From a bacterium (GTDB lineage Bacteria; Patescibacteriota; Patescibacteriia; UBA1558; S5-K13), in NCBI GenBank assembly GCA_021106915.1, contig JAIOTH010000018.1:1-6383 (forward strand): 6,383 nucleotides of DNA, read 5' to 3'. The position numbers were made by a program, and so were the translations under genes. This document shows, piece after piece, positions 1 through 4,915 of the stretch. Numbering within the stretch: position 1 is the stretch's first letter; every line of letters begins with the position of its first letter. The notes below the pieces were generated by a model. The model searched no databases. It had not been told where the DNA came from and saw only the letters and a program-made list of their open reading frames with translations.

Positions 1-79
1 ATTATAAAGTTAGAAGTATCTTTAGTCTTATACTTAGTTATTATAGCAGTAAATTAGTTTAGTTTGTAGTTGGCTTGTC

Positions 80-112
80 TGCCGGCCTGCCTGTCCGGTA
101 GGCAGGCAGGCA
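80..112. repeat. GC-rich imperfect hairpin (REP-like palindrome)
   Basis: Arms 80-92 and 100-112 pair over 13 positions with one mismatch (84/108), around a 7-nt loop, GTCCGGT. The core arms are GCCTGCCT and AGGCAGGC. The 3' arm carries a GGCA/GGCAGGC slippage repeat, so 85-92 can also pair with 104-111. No T-run follows on either strand, so it does not look like an intrinsic terminator. Its high G+C in AT-rich surroundings and the flanking 11-nt direct repeats fit a dispersed intergenic palindromic element, but genome-wide copy number cannot be seen here. Confidence 0.7.
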
Positions 113-157
113 ATGAGTAGTTTGTAGTAAATAGTTTAGTTTATTTTGATTATGTTT

Positions 158-253
158 TCAACCCAGCTCTTCGCGAAGAGCTGGGTCAAGTAGAAAATTA
201 GAAAAAGAAAAAAACTCACAACATTTGCTGTGAGTTTCATATATTCGTTTCAT
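158..253 (-). CDS. Candidate 31-aa micro-ORF with strong SD (doubtful)
   Basis: On the minus strand an ATG at 253 follows AGGAGGG (258-264) with a 4-nt spacer, a very strong ribosome binding site. The frame runs 31 codons to a TGA at 158-160 and begins MKRIYETHSKCC. The intrinsic terminator at 201-237 lies inside the frame, so most transcripts should end before its stop codon. The last residues (DPALREELG) are encoded by the palindrome at 161-186, which suggests a fortuitous tail. It may be a short leader peptide, a gene truncated by the palindrome, or chance. No family is recognised. The SD, resembling that of the upstream 142-aa gene, is the only positive evidence. Confidence 0.2.
   Translation of the reverse strand: MKRIYETHSKCCEFFSFSNFLLDPALREELG
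161..186. repeat. Perfect 26-bp palindrome
   Basis: The half-site ACCCAGCTCTTCG is followed directly by its exact reverse complement, with the centre between 173 and 174. As RNA it would form a stem of about 11 bp closed by a tight CGCG loop. There is no adjacent T-run on either strand, so it lacks the U-tract of a classic terminator. It lies just beyond the minus-strand terminator at 201-237. It could be a REP-like element, a protein-binding dyad or a backup stop signal; the sequence does not decide. Confidence 0.75.
201..237 (-). terminator. Rho-independent terminator of the minus-strand gene
   Basis: On the minus strand AAACTCACA (237-229) pairs perfectly with TGTGAGTTT (220-212) around an 8-nt loop, giving a 9-bp stem. 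The stem runs into a T-rich tail: seven Ts (214-208), a C, then five Ts. This is a standard intrinsic terminator. It lies about 125 nt downstream of the stop codon of the 142-aa gene at 362-790 and would end that transcript. The plus strand has an A-run upstream but no T-run downstream, so the signal is directional. Confidence 0.85.
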
Positions 254-329
254 AAGTCCCTCCTAAGAACTTTTTTAAAAATTTGAGCTCTTCCAGTCGT
301 CCAAACCACCATTTCTTAAGAGCTATCAA
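250..329 (-). other. 3' region with overlapping micro-ORFs and alternative helices
   Basis: This stretch lies between the 142-aa gene and its terminator. Three features stand out on the minus strand. First, an ATG at 312 opens a 20-codon frame whose TGA (252-250) overlaps the ATG at 253 as ATGA. Second, another frame from a TTG at 329 runs 30 codons to 237 and has protein-like composition (WWFGRLEELKFLKK), but no SD. Third, the segment AAGAGCT (292-286) can pair with upstream AGCTCTT (324-318) or, with one G-U pair, with downstream AGTTCTT (271-265). The downstream arm abuts the AGGAGGG ribosome site. The pairings are mutually exclusive, which would suit a leader or attenuator, but they may also be chance. 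No known RNA family is recognised. Confidence 0.25.
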
Positions 330-342
330 TGGCGATCTTTTT

Positions 343-367
343 AAATAAGTTATAAATTAACTTATTT
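343..367. repeat. AT-only inverted repeat over the gene's stop codon
   Basis: AAATAAGTTA (343-352) and TAACTTATTT (358-367) form a perfect 10-bp inverted repeat with a 5-nt loop, overlapping the TAA of the minus-strand gene. Read on the plus strand it continues into a T-run (365-370), so it could act as a weak terminator there. On the minus strand no T-run follows. An AT-only stem in AT-rich DNA is weak evidence of function. Confidence 0.35.
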
Positions 368-790
368 TTTGATTTTGATAATTTTTAGGATTTTGTCCTT
401 TAAATCATCAATCTCTCCCTGACGGGTTTTTGTGCAGAGGATAAGTGCTGCACCCCGGAGGTTTCCGATAGTAGTGTTGTTGTAGTATATGTCCCGCGCA
501 TATTCTTTGTTGTAAAGAATATATGCTTCCGCTGTTTCAATCATGAGTTTTTCAATATTTTTTAAAAAAATATTTCTCACAATTTCCACCTCAGAATCAC
601 TTTTTAGATTGAGGTCTTCTACCACGTGTTCTAAAATATATGGTAAGTCTATTACCCCAAAAAGTGAATCATAACTACTATCTTTCAATAGCATGAAGTT
701 CTCGAAATTTTTAAAATTTCTGACAACTTCTCCACCGAAACAACTTAGTGCTACCATCAGCACTATAACTACTAATAATGTTTTTTTCAT
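362..790 (-). CDS. Small exported protein of unknown function
   Basis: A 142-aa protein with a clear N-terminal export signal: MKK, then a hydrophobic core at about residues 4-16 (LLVVIVLMVAL), then SCFGGE. Cleavage by signal peptidase I near residues 16-20 is plausible. Cys17 could suggest a lipoprotein, but the residue at -3 is Ala, a poor lipobox. The mature part of about 120 residues is soluble and mostly helical-looking, with acidic patches and a lysine-rich C-terminus (residues ~130-142, ILKIIKIKK). No family is recognised. The start is well fixed: GGGAGG lies 5 nt upstream of the ATG, below a strong promoter. A terminator follows about 125 nt after the stop, so the gene is probably monocistronic. 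Codons are richer in C-ending forms (CTC, ATC, AAC, TAC) than those of the genes from 2085 onward, suggesting recent acquisition. It is real by signals, unknown by function. Confidence 0.8.
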   Translation of the reverse strand: MKKTLLVVIVLMVALSCFGGEVVRNFKNFENFMLLKDSSYDSLFGVIDLPYILEHVVEDLNLKSDSEVEIVRNIFLKNIEKLMIETAEAYILYNKEYARDIYYNNTTIGNLRGAALILCTKTRQGEIDDLKDKILKIIKIKK

Positions 791-795
791 TTTAT

Positions 796-801
796 CCTCC
801 C
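796..801 (-). promoter_or_regulatory. Strong Shine-Dalgarno site GGGAGG
   Basis: Read on the minus strand, GGGAGG followed by ATAAA precedes the ATG at 790, a near-ideal ribosome binding site that fixes the start of the 142-aa gene. It is notable because none of the genes from 952 onward has a comparable SD: their ATGs follow A/T tracts. Confidence 0.85.
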
Positions 802-819
802 AGATAATTTATTATTAAT

Positions 820-848
820 AGTATAGCATATTATTATAATCTTGTCAA
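820..848 (-). promoter_or_regulatory. Sigma70 promoter for the 142-aa gene
   Basis: On the minus strand a perfect -35 box TTGACA (848-843) is separated by exactly 17 nt from TATACT (825-820), which matches the -10 consensus at five of six positions. Transcription should start near 813, giving a leader of roughly 23 nt that contains the GGGAGG site. No operator-like dyad overlaps it, so it reads as a strong constitutive promoter. Confidence 0.85.
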
Positions 849-894
849 GGTATTTTAAAAAGAAATTATTTGGTATACTGAATACTAACAAGGC

Positions 895-924
895 TTGTAC
901 TAATATCTGCTAATGTTGTATATA
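895..924 (+). promoter_or_regulatory. Possible promoter for the DUF1016 gene
   Basis: TTGTAC (895-900) and TATATA (919-924) are spaced by 18 nt, about 28 nt upstream of the ATG at 952. Both boxes are imperfect and the surroundings are AT-rich, so chance matches are likely. Another TATACT lies at about 874-879 without a good -35 box. Confidence 0.35.
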
Positions 925-951
925 AGCTTTAATCGATAATTTTTGTAAATT

Positions 952-1953
952 ATGATTGAATTATTATTACAAAGAAACTACAAAAATCTCATTCAAGACA
1001 TAGGAGTGATTTTAGATGAAGGTAGAAAACAAGCTTACAAAACAGTAAACAATATTCTTGTAAAAACTTATTGGGAGATTGGAAAAAGAATTGTGGAATT
1101 TGAGCAACATGGAAAAATTACTTCCGAATACGGAAGTAAACTTCTTATCAATCTTTCTAAAGAACTTTCATCGCTTGGAAAAGGTTTTAGTAGAAGCAAT
1201 CTTACATATATGAGGCTTTTTTACATCAAATATCCAAAAAGTGAGACAGTGTCTCACCAATTGAGTTGGAGTCATTATTTTGAACTTTTAAAAATTGATG
1301 ACGACTTGGCTCGCAGTTTTTATGAAAAGCAGTGTGTCAAAGAAAAGTGGTCGATTCGTGAACTCAAAAGACAAAAAAATTCTATGCTTTTTGAAAGAAT
1401 TGCTTTGAGTAAAAGCAAAAAAGAAGTTTTCGAAATATCAAAAAAAGGACAAATAATTGAAACGGCAAAAGATATTATCAAAGAGCCATATGTATTGGAA
1501 TTTCTTGGGATCCCAGAAGATCATAAATATTCAGAAAAAGAACTGGAGCAAAAAATGATCGACAATCTTCAAATGTTTCTGCTTGAACTCGGAAAAGGTT
1601 TTACCTTTGTTAAAAGGCAATTTCGTATGACCCTTAGCAATCGTCATTATTATGCTGATTTAGTTTTTTATCATCGTATTTTGAAGTGTTTTGTTATTAT
1701 TGACCTCAAAATTGGAGAAGTTGATCACGGAGATGTGGGGCAAATGAATATGTATCTGAATTATTTCAAAACTGAAGAAAATACGAATGATGATAATGAG
1801 CCAATTGGAATTATTTTATCAGCAGAAAAAGAACATATTTCAGTTCAATATGCTCTTGGAGGAATTTCTAATCAGCTTTTTGTTTCCAGATATCAGCTAT
1901 ATTTGCCAAAGAAAGAAGAGTTGGAGGTAGAAATAAAAAAGCTTTTGGAATAA
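952..1953 (+). CDS. DUF1016/YhcG-family PDDEXK nuclease
   Basis: A 333-aa protein of the two-domain DUF1016 (YhcG) family, about full length. The N-terminal helical domain (roughly residues 10-150) carries typical family stretches: YWEIGKRI, GSKLLINLSKEL and QLSWSHYFELL. The C-terminal domain (roughly 170-325) is a PDDEXK nuclease fold. Asp236 lies in YADLVF, Asp251-x-Lys253 in VIIDLKIG, and Gln264 in GQMNMYLNYF, matching the catalytic D, (D/E)xK and downstream Q positions. The expected activity is metal-dependent nucleic-acid cleavage. In other genomes such genes often sit in accessory or defence regions or beside restriction systems; their exact substrate is not well established. No methylase or partner is visible here. 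The ATG lacks an SD. Leu codons are often CTT or CTC, unlike the TTA-dominated genes downstream, which hints at transfer. Family assignment is firm; role is inferred. Confidence 0.9.
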   Translation: MIELLLQRNYKNLIQDIGVILDEGRKQAYKTVNNILVKTYWEIGKRIVEFEQHGKITSEYGSKLLINLSKELSSLGKGFSRSNLTYMRLFYIKYPKSETVSHQLSWSHYFELLKIDDDLARSFYEKQCVKEKWSIRELKRQKNSMLFERIALSKSKKEVFEISKKGQIIETAKDIIKEPYVLEFLGIPEDHKYSEKELEQKMIDNLQMFLLELGKGFTFVKRQFRMTLSNRHYYADLVFYHRILKCFVIIDLKIGEVDHGDVGQMNMYLNYFKTEENTNDDNEPIGIILSAEKEHISVQYALGGISNQLFVSRYQLYLPKKEELEVEIKKLLE

Positions 1954-2084
1954 CTTTATTTTATAACGATAATAATAAAAGATGTAAAACAATGTCATAA
2001 AGTTGATGAATTAATTTAAATCTATTTTTAACGTGATAAATATAAAATTTTAAATTAAAATTATAAAATAACTATTTAAATAAG

Positions 2085-3308
2085 ATGAATAAAAATATAC
2101 ACCCCCACACTCCAGGGGCAAGTGTGGGGGTAAAAGAATTATTAACTCGAGGAGTACAGGATATTATTGGTAAAGAAGATTTAGAAAAAAAATTAGCTTC
2201 TGGTGAGAAAATGAAAATTTATATTGGAGCTGATCCAAATCGACCTGATATTCACATTGGTCATGCTGTTGCTTTAAGAACATTAAAGAAATTTCAAGAT
2301 TTAGGGCATCAAATTATTTTTTTAATTGGAGATTTTACAGCCCAAATTGGTGATCCAAGTGGTAAAGATGAAATGCGAAACCAATTAACTCCAGCTGAAG
2401 TTAAAAAGAATGCTTTAACTTATAAAAAGCAAATTTCTAAAATTTTAAATTTCAAAGGATCTAATAAGGCTATTATTAAATATAATTCCAAGTGGAATAA
2501 AAAATTAAAGTTCCAAGATTTAATTGAATTGTCTAGTAATTTTACGGTGCAGCAGTTTTTAGAAAGAGATATGTATCAGAAAAGAATTAAAGAAGGAAAA
2601 CCAATTTCTTTACATGAGTTTTTTTATCCTTTAATGCAGGCTTATGACAGTGTAGTTATGGATGTGGATATGGAAGTTGGTGGTAATGATCAACTATTTA
2701 ATATGTTGACTGGTCGGACTTTAATGCAAAAACTTAAGAAGAAGAATAAAATCGTCATGACTTTTGAGATTTTAGAAGGAACTGATGGCCGGAAAATGTC
2801 TAAATCTTATGATAATTATATTGGAGTTTCTGATGAGGCTAATAATATGTTTGGCAAGATAATGTCTATTAAAGATGAGTTAATTATTAAATATTTTAAA
2901 CTTTGTACAGATTTATCTTTAGAAGAAATAGGAATTTTGGAGAAAAAAATGAAGAATGGTGAAAATCCGCGAAATATAAAAGTTAAATTAGCGCAAGAGA
3001 TTGTTAAAATTTATCATAATGAAGAAAAAGCCAAGCAAGCTGGAGAGGAATTTAACAAAATATTTCAAAAAAAGGATAAGCCTAGTGATATTGAAACGGT
3101 TAATATTGAAAAAGATATGACAATTTTAGAAGTGATTACTAAGTTTAATTTAGTTTCTTCTAATTCTGATGCTCGGCGAATGATTGATCAAAATGCAGTC
3201 AGTGTTAATGATCAAAAAATCGAACTCAGAGATTATGATTTTAAATTAGAAAAAAATAAAGAATATATCATTCAAGTTGGTAAGAGAAGATTTTTGAAAA
3301 TAAATTAG
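2085..3308 (+). CDS. tyrS: Tyrosyl-tRNA synthetase
   Basis: Charges tRNA-Tyr with tyrosine in the cytoplasm, using ATP. The 407-aa length is normal. The class I Rossmann domain has the HIGH signature at residues 57-60 and KMSKS at 237-241. The stretches GDFTAQIGDPSGK and QAYDSVVMDVDMEVGGNDQLFN are typical of tyrosine-binding regions in the TyrZ/TyrS2 branch, which has KMSKS rather than the KFGKT type. A C-terminal S4-like RNA-binding domain covers about residues 347-400. Homology to other TyrRS should start around residue 17 (KELLTRGV). The first 16 residues are an unusual tail rich in His, Pro and Gly, encoded by a GC-rich palindrome (2101-2131). The ATG at 2085 has no SD; an in-frame GTG at 2124 is an alternative but lies inside the hairpin. 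No convincing promoter is seen in 1954-2084. The stop is TAG, followed by eight Ts (3318-3325) without a clear hairpin. Confidence 0.97.
   Translation: MNKNIHPHTPGASVGVKELLTRGVQDIIGKEDLEKKLASGEKMKIYIGADPNRPDIHIGHAVALRTLKKFQDLGHQIIFLIGDFTAQIGDPSGKDEMRNQLTPAEVKKNALTYKKQISKILNFKGSNKAIIKYNSKWNKKLKFQDLIELSSNFTVQQFLERDMYQKRIKEGKPISLHEFFYPLMQAYDSVVMDVDMEVGGNDQLFNMLTGRTLMQKLKKKNKIVMTFEILEGTDGRKMSKSYDNYIGVSDEANNMFGKIMSIKDELIIKYFKLCTDLSLEEIGILEKKMKNGENPRNIKVKLAQEIVKIYHNEEKAKQAGEEFNKIFQKKDKPSDIETVNIEKDMTILEVITKFNLVSSNSDARRMIDQNAVSVNDQKIELRDYDFKLEKNKEYIIQVGKRRFLKIN
2101..2131. repeat. Perfect GC-rich inverted repeat within the 5' end of tyrS
   Basis: ACCCCCACACT (2101-2111) and AGTGTGGGGGT (2121-2131) are exact reverse complements around a 9-nt loop, CCAGGGGCA. 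The repeat lies in frame in tyrS and encodes residues 6-16, just before the conserved part of the enzyme begins. In mRNA it would form a stable 11-bp stem starting 13 nt after the start codon. Its G+C content contrasts sharply with the surrounding A/T-rich DNA. It resembles palindromic elements that insert in frame into genes, as described in Rickettsia, but shares no sequence with the palindromes at 80-112 or 161-186. Confidence 0.85.
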
Positions 3309-3326
3309 TTGATACAGTTTTTTTTG

Positions 3327-3355
3327 TTGACAAATCCATTGTAATTATTTACAAT
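3327..3355 (+). promoter_or_regulatory. Sigma70 promoter of the MNT-HEPN operon
   Basis: A perfect -35 box TTGACA (3327-3332) is followed after exactly 17 nt by TACAAT (3350-3355), a five-of-six match to the -10 box. Transcription should begin near 3362, leaving a leader of only about 22 nt before the ATG at 3385. The -10 box is the right arm of operator copy 1, and the predicted start falls in operator copy 2, so a bound repressor would block polymerase directly. Confidence 0.85.
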
Positions 3356-3377
3356 TATTATTGTAATTATTTACAAT
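3338..3377. promoter_or_regulatory. Tandem palindromic operators, two identical 18-bp dyads
   Basis: ATTGTAATTATTTACAAT occurs twice without change, at 3338-3355 and 3360-3377. Each copy is a dyad, ATTGTAA-N4-TTACAAT, with a 4-nt TATT gap between copies. The 22-bp period is about two helical turns, so two dimers would sit on the same face of the DNA, as in cooperative repression. Copy 1 covers the spacer and -10 box, and copy 2 the transcription start. The natural candidate ligand is the winged-HTH domain of the first gene product (3385-3930), giving autoregulation. The repeats and dyads are seen directly; the identity of the binding protein is inferred. Confidence 0.8.
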
Positions 3378-3384
3378 AAATAAT

Positions 3385-3930
3385 ATGTTTAATTTTAATT
3401 CTAAAATTACTAGAAGAATATTTGATTATTATTTTATTAATTTAGAGGCTAGGTGTTATATTAATGAGTTAGCTGGTATTTTAGATGTTGATGTTGGTAA
3501 TTTGTTTAGAAAATTAAAGGAATTAGAACAAGAAGGAATTTTTTTATCAGAACAAATTGGTAATCAAAATTTTTTCTTCTTAAATAAAAAATATCCTTTT
3601 TTAAAAGAATTAAAAAGAATTTATAATTCTAGATTTGGATTTGTTAATGAGCTTAAGAAAACAATTTCTAACCTAGAAAATGTTCAAGAAGCTTATATTT
3701 TTGGTTCTTATGCTCAAGAAAACTTTTCAGTTGAAAGTGATTTAGATATATTGATAATTGGTGATCATTCATCTATAGAGGCTAAAAGATTGATTTTACC
3801 AATTCAGAAAAAGATAAAAAGAGAAGTTAATATTGTAGATCTTAGTAAAAAAGAATTTCGAGATAGAATGAAAAAGAAAGATGATTTTTTAATGAATGTT
3901 TTTAACAACCCTAAAATAAAAATAATATAA
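3385..3930 (+). CDS. Winged-HTH/nucleotidyltransferase fusion (MNT antitoxin-like)
   Basis: A 181-aa two-domain protein. Residues ~8-67 form a winged helix-turn-helix: YINELAGILDV, then a recognition helix near 37-51 (VGNLFRKLKELEQEG), then a wing (IFLSEQIGNQNFFFLN). Residues ~97-175 form a minimal nucleotidyltransferase of the DNA polymerase beta superfamily. Gly107-Ser108 and Asp119-x-Asp121 make the GSx10DxD active site, and Asp152 in VNIVD fits the third metal-binding carboxylate. The usual ARG after GS is replaced by AQE. In studied MntA-HepT pairs the MNT protein adds AMP to the HEPN toxin and neutralises it; the same role is inferred here. The next gene, a HEPN protein, starts 1 nt after this stop, so both are surely co-transcribed. 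The HTH fusion plus twin operators upstream suggests self-repression. No SD precedes the ATG. A/T-biased codons match the neighbours. Confidence 0.88.
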   Translation: MFNFNSKITRRIFDYYFINLEARCYINELAGILDVDVGNLFRKLKELEQEGIFLSEQIGNQNFFFLNKKYPFLKELKRIYNSRFGFVNELKKTISNLENVQEAYIFGSYAQENFSVESDLDILIIGDHSSIEAKRLILPIQKKIKREVNIVDLSKKEFRDRMKKKDDFLMNVFNNPKIKII

Positions 3931-3931
3931 C

Positions 3932-4345
3932 ATGTTAAATAAATTTATTTTTTCTAGGAAGCAGATTGATAATTATCTTAAGGTAGCTAAAAGAGATTTT
4001 GCTATTGCTAATAAATCAGATATTCCAGAGGTTGTCTTTCAGTTTTGTTATAGTTGTTTGGTAAAGACGGCTATTTCTATTTGCGCTGTCAATGATTTAA
4101 GAATTAAATCAAGGCAAGGACATCATATAAAGTTAATAGAGAAATTGAGTGCTTATTTGGAGGATGAAGAAGTTAATATTATTGGAAATGAAATGAGGTC
4201 AAAAAGAAATTTTGATCTTTATGGTGGTGGGATTGTGATTTCTTTGAAGTCAGCAAAAGAGTATTTGTTGTGGATAAAAAATATTTTAATACGGACTGAA
4301 AAGTATATTAATAATAAGATTAAAATTCAAAAATTAGACATTTAA
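3932..4345 (+). CDS. HEPN-domain protein (HepT-like toxin candidate)
   Basis: A 137-aa all-helical protein matching the HEPN fold. A first helix pair covers about residues 10-55 (DNYLKVAKRDFAIAN, VVFQFCYSCLVKTAI), followed by GHHIKLIEKL and then the signature helix around 85-97. Catalytic HEPN RNases carry RX4-6H, and HepT toxins have RX4HXY. Here the equivalent stretch is RSKRNFDLY (Arg89, Arg92, Asp95, Tyr97), so Asp replaces the His while the Tyr that MNT enzymes modify is kept. This resembles the other HEPN branch (R..R...DY) that often pairs with nucleotidyltransferases; such members may not cleave RNA. It is the second gene of the operon, 1 nt after the MNT gene, with no SD, so translational coupling is likely. 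HEPN assignment is good. RNase toxin activity is uncertain; a non-catalytic partner that binds nucleotide or RNA is an alternative. Confidence 0.8.
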   Translation: MLNKFIFSRKQIDNYLKVAKRDFAIANKSDIPEVVFQFCYSCLVKTAISICAVNDLRIKSRQGHHIKLIEKLSAYLEDEEVNIIGNEMRSKRNFDLYGGGIVISLKSAKEYLLWIKNILIRTEKYINNKIKIQKLDI

Positions 4346-4350
4346 AATGG

Positions 4351-4380
4351 TTGAACATATATAATGATTCATTGTATAAT
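4351..4380 (+). promoter_or_regulatory. Promoter for hsp20
   Basis: TTGAAC (4351-4356) and a perfect TATAAT (4375-4380) are spaced by 18 nt, about 40 nt upstream of the ATG at 4420. Two more exact TATAAT hexamers lie at 4360-4365 and 4386-4391, so alternative starts are possible. No CIRCE-type or other obvious heat-shock operator overlaps it. Confidence 0.65.
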
Positions 4381-4419
4381 TTAAGTATAATTTAAATAGT
4401 TTAAAATAAAATAAAAAAT

Positions 4420-4848
4420 ATGTTTAAAAAAAATAAAAAGGAAAAGAAAAGCAAGAAAATAATTCAGGAACCATCTCAACAAGAAGATAAAAAAAATTGG
4501 ATAGAAGAAGAGGAAGAAGAAGGTGAATTATTAGTTGATGTTTTTCAAGATAAAAATGATGTAGTCATTCGTTCTACAGTGGCGGGAGTTAAGCCAGAAG
4601 ATATTGATATTGATATTAATAATGATATGATCACTATTCGAGGTAAAAGAAAACACGCTAATGTCATAGATGAAGATGATTATTTTTATCAAGAATGTTA
4701 TTGGGGGAGTTTTTCTAGATCAATAATTTTACCTTGTGAGGTTCAAGCTAACAAAGTAAAAGCTAGTTTAAAAGAGGGGGTTTTAACTATTAAACTTCCA
4801 AAAAGTAAAAAAGATGAACCAGTTAAAGTTAATGTAGAAATTAAATAA
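4420..4848 (+). CDS. Small heat shock protein, Hsp20/alpha-crystallin family
   Basis: An ATP-independent chaperone that holds unfolding proteins in the cytoplasm. The 142-aa length is usual. The N-terminal arm (residues 1-36) is short and charged: lysine-rich at 2-13, then an acidic run EEEEEE at 29-34. This is unlike the hydrophobic, Phe-rich arm common in the family, and may affect oligomer assembly. The alpha-crystallin domain spans roughly 37-128, with GELLVDVFQDKNDVVI, VAGVKPEDIDI and the hallmark GVLTIKLPK at 120-128. The C-terminal tail has VEI (139-141), an I/V-x-I motif that links subunits in oligomers. The gene has its own likely promoter at 4351-4380 and no SD. The next gene starts 67 nt downstream and may be partly co-transcribed, as no terminator is evident between them. 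Confidence 0.95.
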   Translation: MFKKNKKEKKSKKIIQEPSQQEDKKNWIEEEEEEGELLVDVFQDKNDVVIRSTVAGVKPEDIDIDINNDMITIRGKRKHANVIDEDDYFYQECYWGSFSRSIILPCEVQANKVKASLKEGVLTIKLPKSKKDEPVKVNVEIK

Positions 4849-4915
4849 ATTGAGGTGCTTTAAGTGATAATCTCTCATTTAGCTTTAAAGGCGTTAAAGG
4901 TTTATTTTATTTTTT

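Larger units (their letters stand above)
1..361. other. Gene-poor left flank with short TAGTTT-type repeats
   Basis: No confident gene lies in these 361 bases. The first 60 bases are plain AT-rich sequence. An 11-nt direct repeat, TAGTTTGTAGT, occurs at 60-70 and 118-128 and brackets the GC-rich hairpin at 80-112. A second 11-mer, TAGTTTAGTTT, occurs at 55-65 and 132-142. The right half holds a perfect palindrome (161-186), a minus-strand terminator (201-237), and the 3' region of the minus-strand gene ending at 362. The repeats are directly visible. Reading the 11-nt repeats as insertion footprints of a palindromic element is only a possibility. Confidence 0.6.

Noticed and set aside
161..186. 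Perfect palindrome considered as a rho-independent terminator
   Set aside because: Neither strand has a T-run directly after the stem; the real minus-strand terminator with a T-tail is at 201-237.
1241..1257. 17-bp odd-centred palindrome (GTGAGACA-G-TGTCTCAC) in the DUF1016 gene
   Set aside because: It encodes SETVSH just before the family's conserved QLSWSH stretch, so protein constraint explains it. There is no other sign of an operator or hairpin function.
1954..2084. Search for a tyrS promoter or a terminator of the DUF1016 gene
   Set aside because: Only weak AT-rich matches and imperfect AT stems were found (for example TTGATG at 2003-2008 without a matching -10 box), not enough to call a feature.
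3338..3377. Repeated 18-mers considered as a small CRISPR-like array
   Set aside because: There are only two copies, the spacer is 4 nt, each copy is a dyad overlapping a promoter, and no cas gene is near. Operators explain the pattern better.
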